Source: an uncultured Phycisphaerales bacterium (GTDB lineage: Bacteria > Planctomycetota > Phycisphaerae > Sedimentisphaerales > Anaerohalosphaeraceae). From it: a DNA stretch of 64,000 nucleotides. Made by a program: the position numbers and the translations under genes. Under the pieces are notes generated by a model, which was given only the letters and a program-made list of their open reading frames with translations, ran no database searches and was not told the DNA's origin. Of the stretch, positions 10,327 to 20,700 are shown piece after piece. The stretch's first letter is position 1, and each line of letters opens with the position of its first letter. The stretch covers positions 62,001-126,000 of the forward strand of contig CALMLO010000036.1 in the NCBI GenBank assembly GCA_937868095.1, given 5' to 3'.

Positions 10327-11253
10327 GTGGATACCAAACACCAGAAAATCCTGATTTTGGGAGTAACGGCCTCCGGAAAGGGCGCTTTGGCCTTCGAATT
10401 AGCCCGAATGCTCGGCGGCGAAATTATCAGTGTGGATTCAATGAAAGTCTATCGGCGGATGGATATCGGCACGGCCAAGCCCTCACCCGAAAGGCGAAAA
10501 CAAATACCTTATCATTTGATTGATGTCGTAGAGCCGTCCGAATCATTCAGTGTAGACCAGTTTCTGGATAGGGCACATCAGGCAATAGGGGTCATCACCG
10601 CCGCCGGCAAACCGGTTATCGCGGTTGGCGGCACAGCTATGTACATCAAGGCCTTGCTGTATGGCATTTTTGAAGGCCCGGGCAGCGATGCCGCTCTTCG
10701 CGGCCGGCTCCGGCAGGAAATCGAGCAGAGAGGTCTGGAAGCCCTCTATCAGGAACTGGCAGCCATCGACCCGGCCGCCGCCGGCAGAATCCATTCAAGG
10801 GACCAAAAGCGGATTATTCGGGCGCTGGAAGTGTACCGCCTGACCGGCAAGCCCATCAGTGCCTTTCAGCAGCAGTGGACCCGGCAGGAGCCGTGCGGCT
10901 GGACGGTCATCGGTCTGCGCCGCCCTAAGGAACTTGAAAGCCGCCGCATCAATCAGCGGGTCCGAAAAATGCTCGAAGACGGCTTTCGCGAAGAAGTCCA
11001 CGGCCTTCTGGCTGAACCGCAGCCCCTAAGCCCGCAGGCCCGCTCGGCCATCGGCTATGCAGAAATGATTGACTGCTTCGAAGGCAAACGGACGTGGGAG
11101 CAGACCGTCGAACAAATCAAAATCAACACCCGTCGGCTGGCTAAAGCCCAGCGAACCTGGTTTAAAACCTTCGCAGGAGTACGCTGGATAGAAATCGGCC
11201 CCGACGAAGACCTTCCGCAGGTTCTCGAACGGTGTCTTCATCTGCTGGAATAA
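10327..11253 (+). CDS. miaA: tRNA dimethylallyltransferase
   Basis: Transfers a dimethylallyl group to N6 of adenosine 37 in tRNAs that read UNN codons. The 308-residue protein has the P-loop GVTASGKG near residue 12, the DSMKVYRRMDIGTAKPS motif (usually DSMQVYRG, so Lys replaces Gln here), and the later SAIGYAEM and RRLAKAQRTWF segments of the family. The start is GTG at 10327; no in-frame ATG gives a better N terminus. It is divergent from ispA, 96 bp away, and converges on the Minf_1886 gene with a gap of six bases. Its substrate, dimethylallyl diphosphate, comes from the MEP pathway encoded next door, which is interesting but may be chance. Confidence 0.93.
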   Translation: MDTKHQKILILGVTASGKGALAFELARMLGGEIISVDSMKVYRRMDIGTAKPSPERRKQIPYHLIDVVEPSESFSVDQFLDRAHQAIGVITAAGKPVIAVGGTAMYIKALLYGIFEGPGSDAALRGRLRQEIEQRGLEALYQELAAIDPAAAGRIHSRDQKRIIRALEVYRLTGKPISAFQQQWTRQEPCGWTVIGLRRPKELESRRINQRVRKMLEDGFREEVHGLLAEPQPLSPQARSAIGYAEMIDCFEGKRTWEQTVEQIKINTRRLAKAQRTWFKTFAGVRWIEIGPDEDLPQVLERCLHLLE

Positions 11254-11259
11254 ATCTGC

Positions 11260-11640
11260 TCAGGATTTATCAAACGTGTACTGATCTTCGAAGACAGTTT
11301 TGAAATCGAAAACATTGTTGAAGTCATCAATGCTGTCGCTTTCCTGGCAGGTCATCCAGTCGTGGGCTATCATCAGATAGACAATCTCGCCGAAGTCGCG
11401 GGTGGTATGCACACCCCACTGGTTGAGCACCATCTCGGCCAGCCGTCCCCATCGCTGCCGGGCCAGGTCCGCCAGCCCCCAGGCCAGCTCCTGTCCGGTG
11501 ATATGCCGCGGATGGGCAGGGTCTCCCTCGTCCTTGCGGATTTTATCGATCGTCTCCGCCAGTCCTTCAAAAATAAACTTCACGGCCTTTGGGTCATATC
11601 GGCCGTCTTCACGAGCAATTTCTTCAATTGTTTTTTTCAT
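11260..11640 (-). CDS. Minf_1886 family protein (Verrucomicrobia/Planctomycetes-restricted)
   Basis: A small protein of about 126 residues, of the Minf_1886 family known as restricted to Verrucomicrobia and Planctomycetes. Recognisable features are the opening around YDPKAVKFIFEGL, the central HITGQELAWGLADLA and RWG, and the conserved VLNQWGVHTTRDFGEIVY. There is no signal peptide or membrane segment, so it is probably cytoplasmic, and its function is not known. I chose the ATG at 11640 (MKKTIEEIA). It lies 41 bp downstream of metG on the same strand and may be co-transcribed. It is a useful taxonomic marker for this window. Confidence 0.82.
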   Translation of the reverse strand: MKKTIEEIAREDGRYDPKAVKFIFEGLAETIDKIRKDEGDPAHPRHITGQELAWGLADLARQRWGRLAEMVLNQWGVHTTRDFGEIVYLMIAHDWMTCQESDSIDDFNNVFDFKTVFEDQYTFDKS

Positions 11641-11681
11641 AGAGTTTTGGTTTTCTTTTTTCAAACGCAATCAGCCGGCTG

Positions 11682-13700
11682 TTAGTGTACCCGCTGGCCG
11701 GGTTTGGCGCCGGGGTCCACCGTCAGCAGAAAGACATTTTCTCCTCCGCTGCCGGCTGCACAGACCATTCCTTCTGAAAGGCCGAACTTCATCTTTCGCG
11801 GTTTCAGATTGGCTACACAGACTACCAGACGCCCCACCAAATCTTCCGGCTTATAGGCCTTGGCGATGCCGGCAAAGACATGTTTTTTCAGTGCACCCAA
11901 ATCCAGTTCCAGGGCCAGCAGTTTATCCGCGCCTTCCACCCGTTCCGCCCGGCTGATACGGGCGATGCGCAGGTCAATCCTGGCAAAGTCCTCTATCGTG
12001 CACTCCGGGGCTAAGGGTTCTTCCAGCTGCGGTTCTGCTGGAGCCGCCGCCGGAGCGGCCGGAGCATCCTGCTGTTTGCTTTCTTCAATCATTGCATCTA
12101 CCTTTCCTTTTTCGACACGCTCCGCCAGCCGAATGTACTCGCAAATAGGCCGGTCCTCAAGCGGCTGTTCGGCATCCGCAAAGGTCAGCGGAGGAATATT
12201 CAGAAACGTCTCAATTTTCTCTGCAAAAGCCGGAAGAACGGGCTTCAGGTAAATCGTCAACACCTTGACGGCGTTCAGAGCCGCTGTCAGGTTGGTGCGG
12301 GTGGCTTCCGGCTCCGCCCGCAGCGTAGCCCACGGCTGAGCATCTTCCACAAACCGATTGCACACGTCCGCCAGCGAGGTAACCGTGCGTATCACAGAGG
12401 CATAATTCAGCGATTCATAATCGGCCAGGATGCTCTCCCTGGCGGCAAGCATCTGCTGGAAAAGGGCCTTTCCCTTCTCGTCCAGCCGTCCCAGCCGTCC
12501 GCCCAGTTTTTGGCTGAGCATAGGACCGCAGCGGCTGGCCAGATTGGCCAGTTTGCCGACCAGGTCTGCATTGACGCGATTGATAAAATCTTCCACATTC
12601 AAATCAATATCGCTCACATCGCCGGTCAGTTTCGACGCATAGTAATACCGCAAATACTGCGGGTCCAGATGCTTCAGATAGGTTTCCGCCATAATGAACG
12701 TGCCTTTGCTTTTGCTCATTTTCTGGCCGTTGACCGTCAGAAAGCCGTGCACAAACAGTTTGGTGGGCACCCGCAGGGAGGCGCTCATCAGCAGTGCCGG
12801 CCAGAACAGCGCATGAAAATACATAATATCTTTGCCGATAAAGTGGCAGATTTCGTATTCGCCGCTATTCCAGACCTGTTCAAAATCCAGCCCATGGCGG
12901 TCGCAGTAGTTTTTGCACGAGGCCATATAGCCGATCGGAGCGTCCAGCCACACATAAAAATACTTGTCCTCTTCCCCCGGAATTTTAAAGCCGAAATAAG
13001 GCCCGTCACGGGAAATATCCCAGTCTTTCAGACCCATTGCAAACCACTCATCCAGTTTGTTTCGAACCGACGCCTGAACATAGCCGCTGTCAAACAGTTT
13101 TTTCAAGGGCTCTTCATATCGGCTGAGCCGGAAGAAGTAGTGTACGCTTTCCCGGAATACGGGCGGCTTGCCGCTGATGACGCTGACCGGATTGATTAGT
13201 TCGGTGGTTTGATAATGGGCGCCGCAGACATCACAGGAGTCGCCGTATTGGTCCGGCGCCTTGCATCGCGGACAGGTGCCCTTGATGTACCGATCCGGCA
13301 GCCACATTTTTTCCTGCTCGTCATAGGCCTGCAGAACCGGTCGTTTTACAATCGAGCCGGATTTCACAGCCCCCTGGTAAATCCGCTCGCTGAGCATCCG
13401 GTTTTCTTCTGAGTGGGTGCTGTAATAATTGTCGAAGCGGATTTGGAAACCGGTAAAATCCCGCAGATGTTCTTCGTGAACCCGTGCAATCAACTGTTCG
13501 GGGGTAATGCCTTCGCTGCGTGCCCGAATCATCACAGGCGTGCCGTGCGTATCATCGGCACAAAAATAATAACATTCATTTCCGCACGCTTTTTGGAACC
13601 GCACCCAAATGTCGGTCTGAATGTATTCAACCAAATGGCCGATATGAATCGGGCCGTTGGCATACGGCAGGGCAGAAGTTACAATCAGTTTTCGCGTCAT
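11682..13700 (-). CDS. metG: Methionine--tRNA ligase
   Basis: Charges initiator and elongator tRNA-Met with methionine. The 672-residue protein is full length: the HIGH-type signature [12 protein letters not shown] lies near the N terminus, a zinc knuckle with [18 protein letters not shown] at about 143-160, the KMSKSKGTF loop near 330, the anticodon-binding helical domain, and a C-terminal EMAP/Trbp111-type tRNA-binding OB fold from about 565 ([12 protein letters not shown] to the end). An Ala/Pro linker separates the last two. The start overlaps the stop of the ricT-like gene by four bases (ATGA), a sign of coupled translation. Confidence 0.96.
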   Translation of the reverse strand: MTRKLIVTSALPYANGPIHIGHLVEYIQTDIWVRFQKACGNECYYFCADDTHGTPVMIRARSEGITPEQLIARVHEEHLRDFTGFQIRFDNYYSTHSEENRMLSERIYQGAVKSGSIVKRPVLQAYDEQEKMWLPDRYIKGTCPRCKAPDQYGDSCDVCGAHYQTTELINPVSVISGKPPVFRESVHYFFRLSRYEEPLKKLFDSGYVQASVRNKLDEWFAMGLKDWDISRDGPYFGFKIPGEEDKYFYVWLDAPIGYMASCKNYCDRHGLDFEQVWNSGEYEICHFIGKDIMYFHALFWPALLMSASLRVPTKLFVHGFLTVNGQKMSKSKGTFIMAETYLKHLDPQYLRYYYASKLTGDVSDIDLNVEDFINRVNADLVGKLANLASRCGPMLSQKLGGRLGRLDEKGKALFQQMLAARESILADYESLNYASVIRTVTSLADVCNRFVEDAQPWATLRAEPEATRTNLTAALNAVKVLTIYLKPVLPAFAEKIETFLNIPPLTFADAEQPLEDRPICEYIRLAERVEKGKVDAMIEESKQQDAPAAPAAAPAEPQLEEPLAPECTIEDFARIDLRIARISRAERVEGADKLLALELDLGALKKHVFAGIAKAYKPEDLVGRLVVCVANLKPRKMKFGLSEGMVCAAGSGGENVFLLTVDPGAKPGQRVH

Positions 13701-15034
13701 AGGGTCTGGCTCCCGTTTGCTGGATTTGTCGGCGGTGTCGAATGATCCCGGCCGTCGCCCGGAAGATTCCGAAAAGACCGGTTTTTACGGCGGCGGTGAT
13801 TTTTCCTTCGTTTTTTTCGGGAATTGTCTCCTGCTTGCCCCGTTTGATTGTTCGATTGAGCCGTCCCGTTCTGATTCTCCTGATTTTCGCCGTTGTCCGG
13901 TGTATCGGGGCCGTTCGACTCTTCGGGTTCGCTATTCTGATTGTCAAACTCTGTCTCGTCCAGATTGTCGATGATTTCTTCAATTTCTTCTGCGACGGCC
14001 TCGGCTACCGCTTCCGGAATAGCAGAACCGCTCTTCTCGGACGGTTCGGCTTCTCCTTCGAGAATGACCGTTTCTTCCTGCTCCGGCACGGGAGCGGGTT
14101 CTCCGACCTGGGCCAGTTTTGTTTGCCCCTGCCGGCTTTCAACAATCTGGATTTCTTCCAATGGCCAGGCCTGCTTTTCGCCGTTGTCAGTCTGGATGAC
14201 AACCAATTGGGTGAGCAGCTGCAAATCAACAACCTTGCCAACTCCCTGGGGTGTCTTGACAAGAGTATTCCGCGGCGGAAGGTTATTTTTTAATTCCCGA
14301 TAGGTATAGTCTTCATAGCGGAGGCAACATTTCAGCCGACCGCAATGACCGCTGATTTTGGAAGGGTCAAGGGTGGCTTTCTGGAGTTTGGCCATCCGCA
14401 TATTCACCGGGTCAAGAATCTTCAGAAACCGCTTGCAGCAGCATTCAAGCCCGCAACTTTCGTAGTCGCTGATCAGCCGGGCTTCATCGCGGGAACCAAT
14501 CTGGCGCAATTCAATCCGTGTTTGATATTCGCGAGCCAGTTTTTTGACCAGTTCGCGAAAATCGACCCGTCCCTCACTGGTAAAATAGAAAACAATCCGC
14601 TCCCCGCCGAACAAATGCTCCGCCTCGATAATTTTCATATTCAGGCCGAGTTCGTCGGCAAAACGCTGGCAGCATTTGGCCTCTTCCTCCGCGGAAGCTT
14701 CCAGATGTTCCTGTTCGCGGATATCTTCATGCGTGGCAAACCGCACAAACCGCCCGCTGGTCGTAATGGAAATATCCTTGTTTCCTTGTGTGTAATAGGC
14801 CTCTACCTGCTCCGGCGTGAATCGGTAATTTCCCCCCCGATAGTGATAGGGCCCCACCAGCTGGCCCAGTTCCAATCCCCGGTCCGTTTTTATGATAACA
14901 TAACTCTTGTTCTTGGGAATCTGGGCTTCATTATGCTCAAACCACCCCAGAATACCCATTTTCCCATATCGAACAAGCATCAATTTGCTGGTATGTTTTT
15001 GCGCTTTTGACTTTGCGCTTTCGTCCTGTATCAT
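13697..15034 (-). CDS. ricT: PSP1-domain protein, RicT/YaaT-like
   Basis: A PSP1-domain protein related to Bacillus RicT (YaaT), part of the Fe-S Y-complex that affects RNA processing and development there. The conserved cysteine-rich segments are [11 protein letters not shown] and [15 protein letters not shown] in the centre of the protein, the probable cluster ligands. The N-terminal half carries the PSP1 fold; a KOW-like stretch follows ([16 protein letters not shown]). From about residue 320 the tail is acidic and Asn/Glu-rich, ending in a basic patch, which is longer than in Bacillus. The ATG at 15034 is chosen for its GGAG site. Its place between holB and metG mirrors the tmk-holB-ricT order of Firmicutes. 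What it does in this lineage is not known. Confidence 0.85.
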   Translation of the reverse strand: MIQDESAKSKAQKHTSKLMLVRYGKMGILGWFEHNEAQIPKNKSYVIIKTDRGLELGQLVGPYHYRGGNYRFTPEQVEAYYTQGNKDISITTSGRFVRFATHEDIREQEHLEASAEEEAKCCQRFADELGLNMKIIEAEHLFGGERIVFYFTSEGRVDFRELVKKLAREYQTRIELRQIGSRDEARLISDYESCGLECCCKRFLKILDPVNMRMAKLQKATLDPSKISGHCGRLKCCLRYEDYTYRELKNNLPPRNTLVKTPQGVGKVVDLQLLTQLVVIQTDNGEKQAWPLEEIQIVESRQGQTKLAQVGEPAPVPEQEETVILEGEAEPSEKSGSAIPEAVAEAVAEEIEEIIDNLDETEFDNQNSEPEESNGPDTPDNGENQENQNGTAQSNNQTGQAGDNSRKKRRKNHRRRKNRSFRNLPGDGRDHSTPPTNPANGSQTL

Positions 15035-15071
15035 GAAAAGACATACTCCAAAGGGGCCTTTTTCGTTCGCC

Positions 15072-16214
15072 TTATTCGTCCGGCCTATCAAACAGCATAT
15101 CAGAAAACGCCAGATTTAACAAGAGCCGCTCAAAAATCAGTTTTTCGTTCACACTTGCGTCCACCCACCGCAGCAGTTTCTGGGCAGCCAGCCCCTTCTC
15201 GGCGGCGGCATCGGGCGTAAGGGTTTTGCTCATTTTTCGAACAATATCCCCTTGTTCCGAATAAACAAGACTGGATTTGTCTGCATAATCCGCCTTCATC
15301 ACATCGGTCAACAGCAGAAGCACCATCCGCAGCAATCCCTTTTGGGCGATTCGGAGCAGGTCTTTGCTGCTGACAGCCGGGTTTTGACGAACCCAGGTCT
15401 CTCCAATCGTTTTAGCGGACTGAATCATCCAGCCGGCGGTTTCAATCACATCCGCCGGTTCCAGTTCGCTGATGCGCCGGGCCAGTTCCTTTTTGATTTC
15501 GTAAGCATCCAGAGGTTTTTTGTCTTCTTTGAGTTGGACCCAGCGAAGGGCCTCGCCCAGGCGCCCCTCGCTGAACCGTGCCCAAAAAAGGGCTTCGGCC
15601 GGCTCTATCTTTTTTTGCTGAAGCTGCTGGATGATGCAGGACTCGCTGACAGGGCCGAACGGAAGGATTCGGCAGCGGGATTTCGTCGTGGGCAGCATCT
15701 CCTCCAGCCGGCTGCACAAAAGAATAATCACACAATAATCAGGCGGCTCTTCAAGAATTTTCAGCATGGCATTCTGGCTGGAAACATTGACCTTTTCCGC
15801 CTCGTCAATTACAAAAATCGTATAAGGGCCTTCCACCGGCTTTCGGGCCGCCCGCTCCAGAAAAAATTCACGGATGACATCCACCGGCATCTCCACAGGC
15901 GGTGTTTTGTCTTTGCCTTCTTCCGTATATTGCCGCAGTTCTTTATAAATGAAAACAAAGTCCGGATGGCTGCCGGCGTCAAAGCGGATACAGGAATCAC
16001 ACTGCCCGCAGCTGTCAAACCGTGGGCTGGGCTTATCGGAAATTCTCACGGGCTGCCGGCACAGGAGCAGACGGGCAAACGCCGTCGCCGTCGTCCGCTT
16101 GCCTACCCCGTCAGGCCCTGCAAACAGATAGGCATGCGGAATCCGTTTCTCGGCAAAGGCCTGCTGGAGGGCTGTTACGGCCTTATCCTGGCTGTGAATC
16201 ATTCGCATCTGCAT
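15072..16214 (-). CDS. holB: DNA polymerase III delta' subunit
   Basis: A clamp-loader subunit of the replicative polymerase. The 380-residue protein has Walker A-like GPDGVGKRT at about 33-41, a four-cysteine zinc module around CGQCDSC, the Walker B-like IFVIDEAEKV, and the sensor-1 SRC motif in TTKSRCRILPF. The C-terminal collar domain is weakly conserved, as is usual. Three starts are possible (16214, 16208 and 16202); I prefer 16214 because GGAA sits eight bases upstream. It overlaps tmk by 32 bp. The P-loop has Lys-Arg-Thr, so some nucleotide binding is possible, unlike in E. coli delta'. Confidence 0.88.
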   Translation of the reverse strand: MQMRMIHSQDKAVTALQQAFAEKRIPHAYLFAGPDGVGKRTTATAFARLLLCRQPVRISDKPSPRFDSCGQCDSCIRFDAGSHPDFVFIYKELRQYTEEGKDKTPPVEMPVDVIREFFLERAARKPVEGPYTIFVIDEAEKVNVSSQNAMLKILEEPPDYCVIILLCSRLEEMLPTTKSRCRILPFGPVSESCIIQQLQQKKIEPAEALFWARFSEGRLGEALRWVQLKEDKKPLDAYEIKKELARRISELEPADVIETAGWMIQSAKTIGETWVRQNPAVSSKDLLRIAQKGLLRMVLLLLTDVMKADYADKSSLVYSEQGDIVRKMSKTLTPDAAAEKGLAAQKLLRWVDASVNEKLIFERLLLNLAFSDMLFDRPDE

Positions 16215-16878
16215 CAAACCACTTCCGCTCTTCCAAAAGGGCTGTAATACGCTGATGGACCTGTTCAGCAGAAAGTCCCGCTGTCTCCAGCACAACCACA
16301 GGCGCCGGATAATAATCCGGCAAAGCCAAAAAGCCGTTTCGCACCTTTTGGTGATATTCGAGCGTTCTCGAATCGAAACGGTCGGCCATTGCATCCGAAG
16401 CAAGAAAAGAAATCTGATTTTTTCGCCGGCCGATGCGCTGCTGTCCTTCTTCGACGGGCAAATCCAGAATAATCGTCAAGTCCGGCCAGGTTTTACCGAT
16501 GGCATAGCGGGCCAGCGAGAGGATTTTCTTCGGCGGATAGCCGCCGGCTCCCTGGTAGGCACAGCTCGAGGAGACAAACCGGTCGCACAGAACGATTTTG
16601 CCCTCCTCCAGCGCCGGACGAATCACCTCGACTGCCAGCTGCGCACGGGAAGCCATAAACAGCATCAGTTCTGTCCGCACATCCATTTTGCCTTTGGCGT
16701 CGTATTTGAGCAGCCGGCGGATTTGCTCGCCGATTTCCGTGCCGCCCGGGTCGCGGGTTTCCACAGTTGAAAATCCCCGGTTCTCAAAGACGTTTTGCAG
16801 CAGATGAATCTGGGTCGTTTTGCCGCACCCGTCGGTGCCGTCCAATACAAGAAATCGTCCTTTGACTCGGCGGCTCAT
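16183..16878 (-). CDS. tmk: Thymidylate kinase
   Basis: Phosphorylates dTMP to dTDP for DNA synthesis. The 231-residue protein has the P-loop DGTDGCGKTT at about 13-22, the TRDPGGTEIGEQIR segment, the DRFVSSSCAYQGAG motif that binds dTMP, and DLPVEEGQQRIGRR with the lid region after it. The ATG at 16878 overlaps the stop of the upstream membrane-protein gene by four bases (ATGA), and its end overlaps holB, so the block dnaE - membrane protein - tmk - holB - ricT - metG is tightly packed. Length and motifs are normal for the family. Confidence 0.95.
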   Translation of the reverse strand: MSRRVKGRFLVLDGTDGCGKTTQIHLLQNVFENRGFSTVETRDPGGTEIGEQIRRLLKYDAKGKMDVRTELMLFMASRAQLAVEVIRPALEEGKIVLCDRFVSSSCAYQGAGGYPPKKILSLARYAIGKTWPDLTIILDLPVEEGQQRIGRRKNQISFLASDAMADRFDSRTLEYHQKVRNGFLALPDYYPAPVVVLETAGLSAEQVHQRITALLEERKWFDADANDSQPG

Positions 16879-17639
16879 GGCATCTCCTCAGGCGGCTGTT
16901 CGACATATTGTCCCAACTCATGGATGCACGTCACAAAACACACAAGCAGAACGCCTCCGCCTGCTGTGGTCAAAAGACCCGTCCGCACCCACCCGTACGG
17001 CTTGGGAAAGGGGATTTTGTACAGGATAATCAGCAGGATGATCATCATCGCCAGCCCCGTCCAAAGAACCTTCATCACCGGTTTGACGGCCGTCAGCGGA
17101 ATCTGGCGAATAGCAGCCAGCGCTTGCAGAAGGGGAGGGTTTTGAAGAATAACCAGTGTCGGCAGCAGCAGAAACGGCTTAATCAAAATCGCCAGACCAA
17201 TCAGCTGCGACAGGCGCAGCAGCCATTCCGGCGTTGCCGCTGTGGACATCTTGCCCTTCAGCAGCAGATGAAGAATCGTCATCACCAGCAGGGACAGAAA
17301 AGTCCAGGCCAGTTCAAACATAAGATAGGGCACAAACAGTTTCCAGAAAAGCATCCTGCCGAGCGCAAGCAGTTCAAACGGATGACGGCCGACCAGCGGC
17401 TCATGAACAATGGAGCGAAGAAAGCCGACAAACAGCATCCCCACCAGAATAATCATTATCATCAGCCCTACCCCCAGCAGAAAACCCGCCCACATCGGCA
17501 TCTGGGCCAGCAGTCCCTGAGGGGAAGCGGACTCCTGAGTCATCTTGGCCGTCAGAAAGGACAGCCCGCCGAAAAGACCGATGAGCATAATCACTTCGGC
17601 CCGGCGGCCCAGCAGGATTTCTTTCACTTGTTGAGGCAT
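16875..17639 (-). CDS. Polytopic membrane protein, unknown function
   Basis: A 254-residue protein with about six hydrophobic helices (near residues 15-30, 50-75, 95-125, 140-165, 190-215 and 220-240) and no signal peptide or recognisable catalytic residues. The arrangement is reminiscent of Yip1-type membrane proteins but I cannot name a family. It lies between dnaE and tmk on the same strand and is coupled to tmk by an ATGA overlap. The link to replication is purely positional. Function unknown. Confidence 0.65.
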   Translation of the reverse strand: MPQQVKEILLGRRAEVIMLIGLFGGLSFLTAKMTQESASPQGLLAQMPMWAGFLLGVGLMIMIILVGMLFVGFLRSIVHEPLVGRHPFELLALGRMLFWKLFVPYLMFELAWTFLSLLVMTILHLLLKGKMSTAATPEWLLRLSQLIGLAILIKPFLLLPTLVILQNPPLLQALAAIRQIPLTAVKPVMKVLWTGLAMMIILLIILYKIPFPKPYGWVRTGLLTTAGGGVLLVCFVTCIHELGQYVEQPPEEMP

Positions 17640-17723
17640 TCCGTTTCAAACCGCTTCGTTTATTGATTCTTTTCAGGTTATCATTCCGCAGCGGCTTATT
17701 ATAAAAAGGAATGCCGCGTATGC

Positions 17724-17763
17724 TACAAAAAAAGAAGGATAGACACGCCGGCCCTTTGGCCGG
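17724..17763 (-). terminator. Possible intrinsic terminator downstream of dnaE
   Basis: On the minus strand, just after the dnaE stop, a GC-rich hairpin CCGGCC-AAAG-GGCCGG (17748-17763) is followed about 14 bases later by a run of seven T. The gap between stem and T run is longer than ideal, so termination may be partial; it would separate dnaE from the membrane protein-tmk run. Confidence 0.45.
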
Positions 17764-17768
17764 GCGGA

Positions 17769-20700
17769 TTAGGCGGTAAAGTGAACTTTGCCTCGTCCGA
17801 GCACGGCTTCCAGTTTCCGGTGCGATTCGAGGTCCGCCCGGATGGACAGACTCGGGTCCACCTTCGCGGTAATCCGAAACCGTTTCGGCGTATAGATGGT
17901 CAGTTCGATGGGGCTTTTGCCGCGATAATGCTGGCAGATTTGACGCACTTTTTCGAGCAGGGGTTTGTCAACGCTTTGCGCATCCACCTCCAGCCGAACC
18001 TTTGCACTGAATCTCCGCCCGGCTTCTTCAAGGTCAATCAGTTCATCGCAGCGAAGGTTGGGCACCTCCCGCTGAGTCTGGGCGGTTCCTTTCACAAAGA
18101 CAATTCGGTCGGTCTGCAGCAGGGCGCCGGCCTTTTCCAGAGTCCGCGGGAACAGCACCACCTCGCATTTGCCCTGGAGGTCTTCCAGTTCTGCCACGGC
18201 CATTTTTGCGCCGGCGTTTTTCCCATTTTTGGTGACCGTGTAGCGAATTTTGGTAATCATTCCGCCGATGATGACCTCCTGCTCCTGGCGAAGCTGACGC
18301 AGTTTGCCGGTGTTGGATGTGGAGTACAGTTCAATAATCTGTGCATGCTTGCTGAGCGGATTGCTCGTTACGTAAAAGCCGAGGACTTCCTTCTCGTAAG
18401 CCAGCATCTGCTGTTCAGACCAGGCCGGCACATCCGGCAGCACCATCGATTCCGGTTTTGCTTCGGCTGTTTCCAGCGGGCCGTTTAAAAAGAAGTTCAT
18501 CTGTCCTTTCTGCAGGTCGGCCTGAAAGGCCGAGCCGCACTGCATTGCCTTTTCGAGCGCGGCCGCCATTTGAGCGCGGCTGCCGCCCAGCGAGTCGAAC
18601 GCACCCGCCTTAATCAGGGCCTCTAAAACCTGTTTATTGACTGTGTGCAAATCCACTGTTTCGCAAAAATGAAACAGACTGCGAAACCGTCCGACCCGCT
18701 CCCGTGTGGAAATAATCTGTTCGACGGCCTTGGCACCGACTCCCTTGACGGCCGCCAGACCGAACCGAATCACACCTGTGGTTTTTTTCGGCCCCGGCTG
18801 CTGGTCGTAAACCACCGTAAAATCCACAAAACTGTCGTTAATATCGGGCGGCAGCACGTTGATGCCCATCTCCCGGCACTCGCCGATATACTCGACAACC
18901 TTATCCGTATTGCCCATTTCGTAGGTGAGCAGGGCCGCCATAAATTCAACCGGATAATAGGTCTTCAGCCACGCCGTCTGATAGGCCACAAAGGAATAAC
19001 GGGTGGCGTGGCTCTTGTTGAAGCCGTAGTCGGCAAAACGCCGGATGAGGTCAAAGATTTCTTCCGCCTGCTTCGGCTGAAGCCCTTTGCGGATGCAGCC
19101 CTCCAGAAAACGTTTTTGTTCCGACTGGATGACCTCTTCTTTCTTTTTGCTGATGGCCTTGATCAGCGTGTAGGCCTGCCGCAGCGGAATATCGCCAAGC
19201 TGATTGCAGATGCGCATCACCTGTTCCTGATACACAATGATGCCGAAGGTCTCCGCGAGAATTTCCTCCAGAATCGGATGCGGCAGCGACCAGGACGCCC
19301 CATGTTTGCGCTCAATGTACTCCGGTATCAGGGTCAGCGGGCCCGGACGGTAAAGGGCATTGGCGGCAATCAGGTCTTCGAGGCGGTCGGGCCGAAGTTT
19401 GCGCAGCATATCCTGCATCCCGCTCGATTCAAACTGGAAAACCCCTTTGGTTTTGCCTGCACTGAAAATGTCCCGATACACCCGCTGGTCGGTAATATCA
19501 ATGGATTCGATGTCTATCGTTTCCCCGTGAATTTCTTTGACCAAATCCACTGTTCGCTGAATGATGCTGAGGGTTTTCAGCCCCAGAAAGTCCATCTTCA
19601 TCAAACCGGCCTTCTCGACAAAAGGCCCTTCAAACTGCGTAATCAAATCCTCTGAACCGGCCTGTTTGTAAAGGGGCAGATAGTGAGTCAGCGGTTCATC
19701 GGCGATGACAACCCCGCAGGCGTGGACCGACGCATGCCGGGTCAGCCCTTCCAGTCTTCGACCGATGTTAATTACCTGACGGGTCTTTTCATCGTTATCA
19801 TAGGCCTTCTTCAGGTCCGGCTCGGCCTCCAGGGCCTTATCCAGCGTCATTTTCAATTCGGCAGGCACCAGTTTGGCCAGCCGGTCCGCCTCCGCCAACG
19901 GCACATCCAGCACCCGGCAGACGTCCCGAATCACCGCACGGGCTTTCATCGTTCCAAACGTGATGATTTGGGCGATATGACCATACTTTTGGCGAACGTA
20001 TTCAAGAATCTTCTCCCGGCCGTCCTGGCAGATATCAATATCAATATCCGGCATTTCATTGCGCTCCGGATCCATAAAGCGCTCAAACAGTAGGTCATAC
20101 CGCAGGGGGTCAATATTGCAAATCCCCAGGCAATAGCCCACTACAGTGCCCACCGCACTGCCGCGGGCGCCGACCGGAATCCGCTGCTGTCTGGCGTAGT
20201 TGCAGAAATCCCATACAATCAGAAAATAACTGGCAAACCCCTTGCTTTTGATGACTTCCAGTTCCCTGCTGATGCGCTCCTGAATCTCCGGCGTGATGGT
20301 TCCATAGCGTTTTTGTGCTCCCTCCAGCACCAATTCTGTGAGCATCTGTTCGGCTGTTTTCCCCGCAGGTGCCTGATAGCGGGGGGCATGGCGTGTTTTC
20401 AAATCCAGTTCCACCTCGCATCGGCGGGCGATGGACAGCGTATTGTCGCAGGCCTCCGGAAAAGCGGCAAATAAACTTCTCATTTCGGCCGGACTTTTCA
20501 GATAGACATCCGGCGGATACTCCATCTTGTCCACATCGGTAATTTTTTTGCCGGTATTGATGCAGCACAGAACGGTATGGGCCTCAAAATCGTCGGCATT
20601 CAGAAAATGCACATCGTTGGTGGCCACCAGTCCAATCCCCATCTCTTTCGCCATCTCCGCCAAAGCGGGCAGCAGATGAGGGTGTTCATCGTTGACGTGC

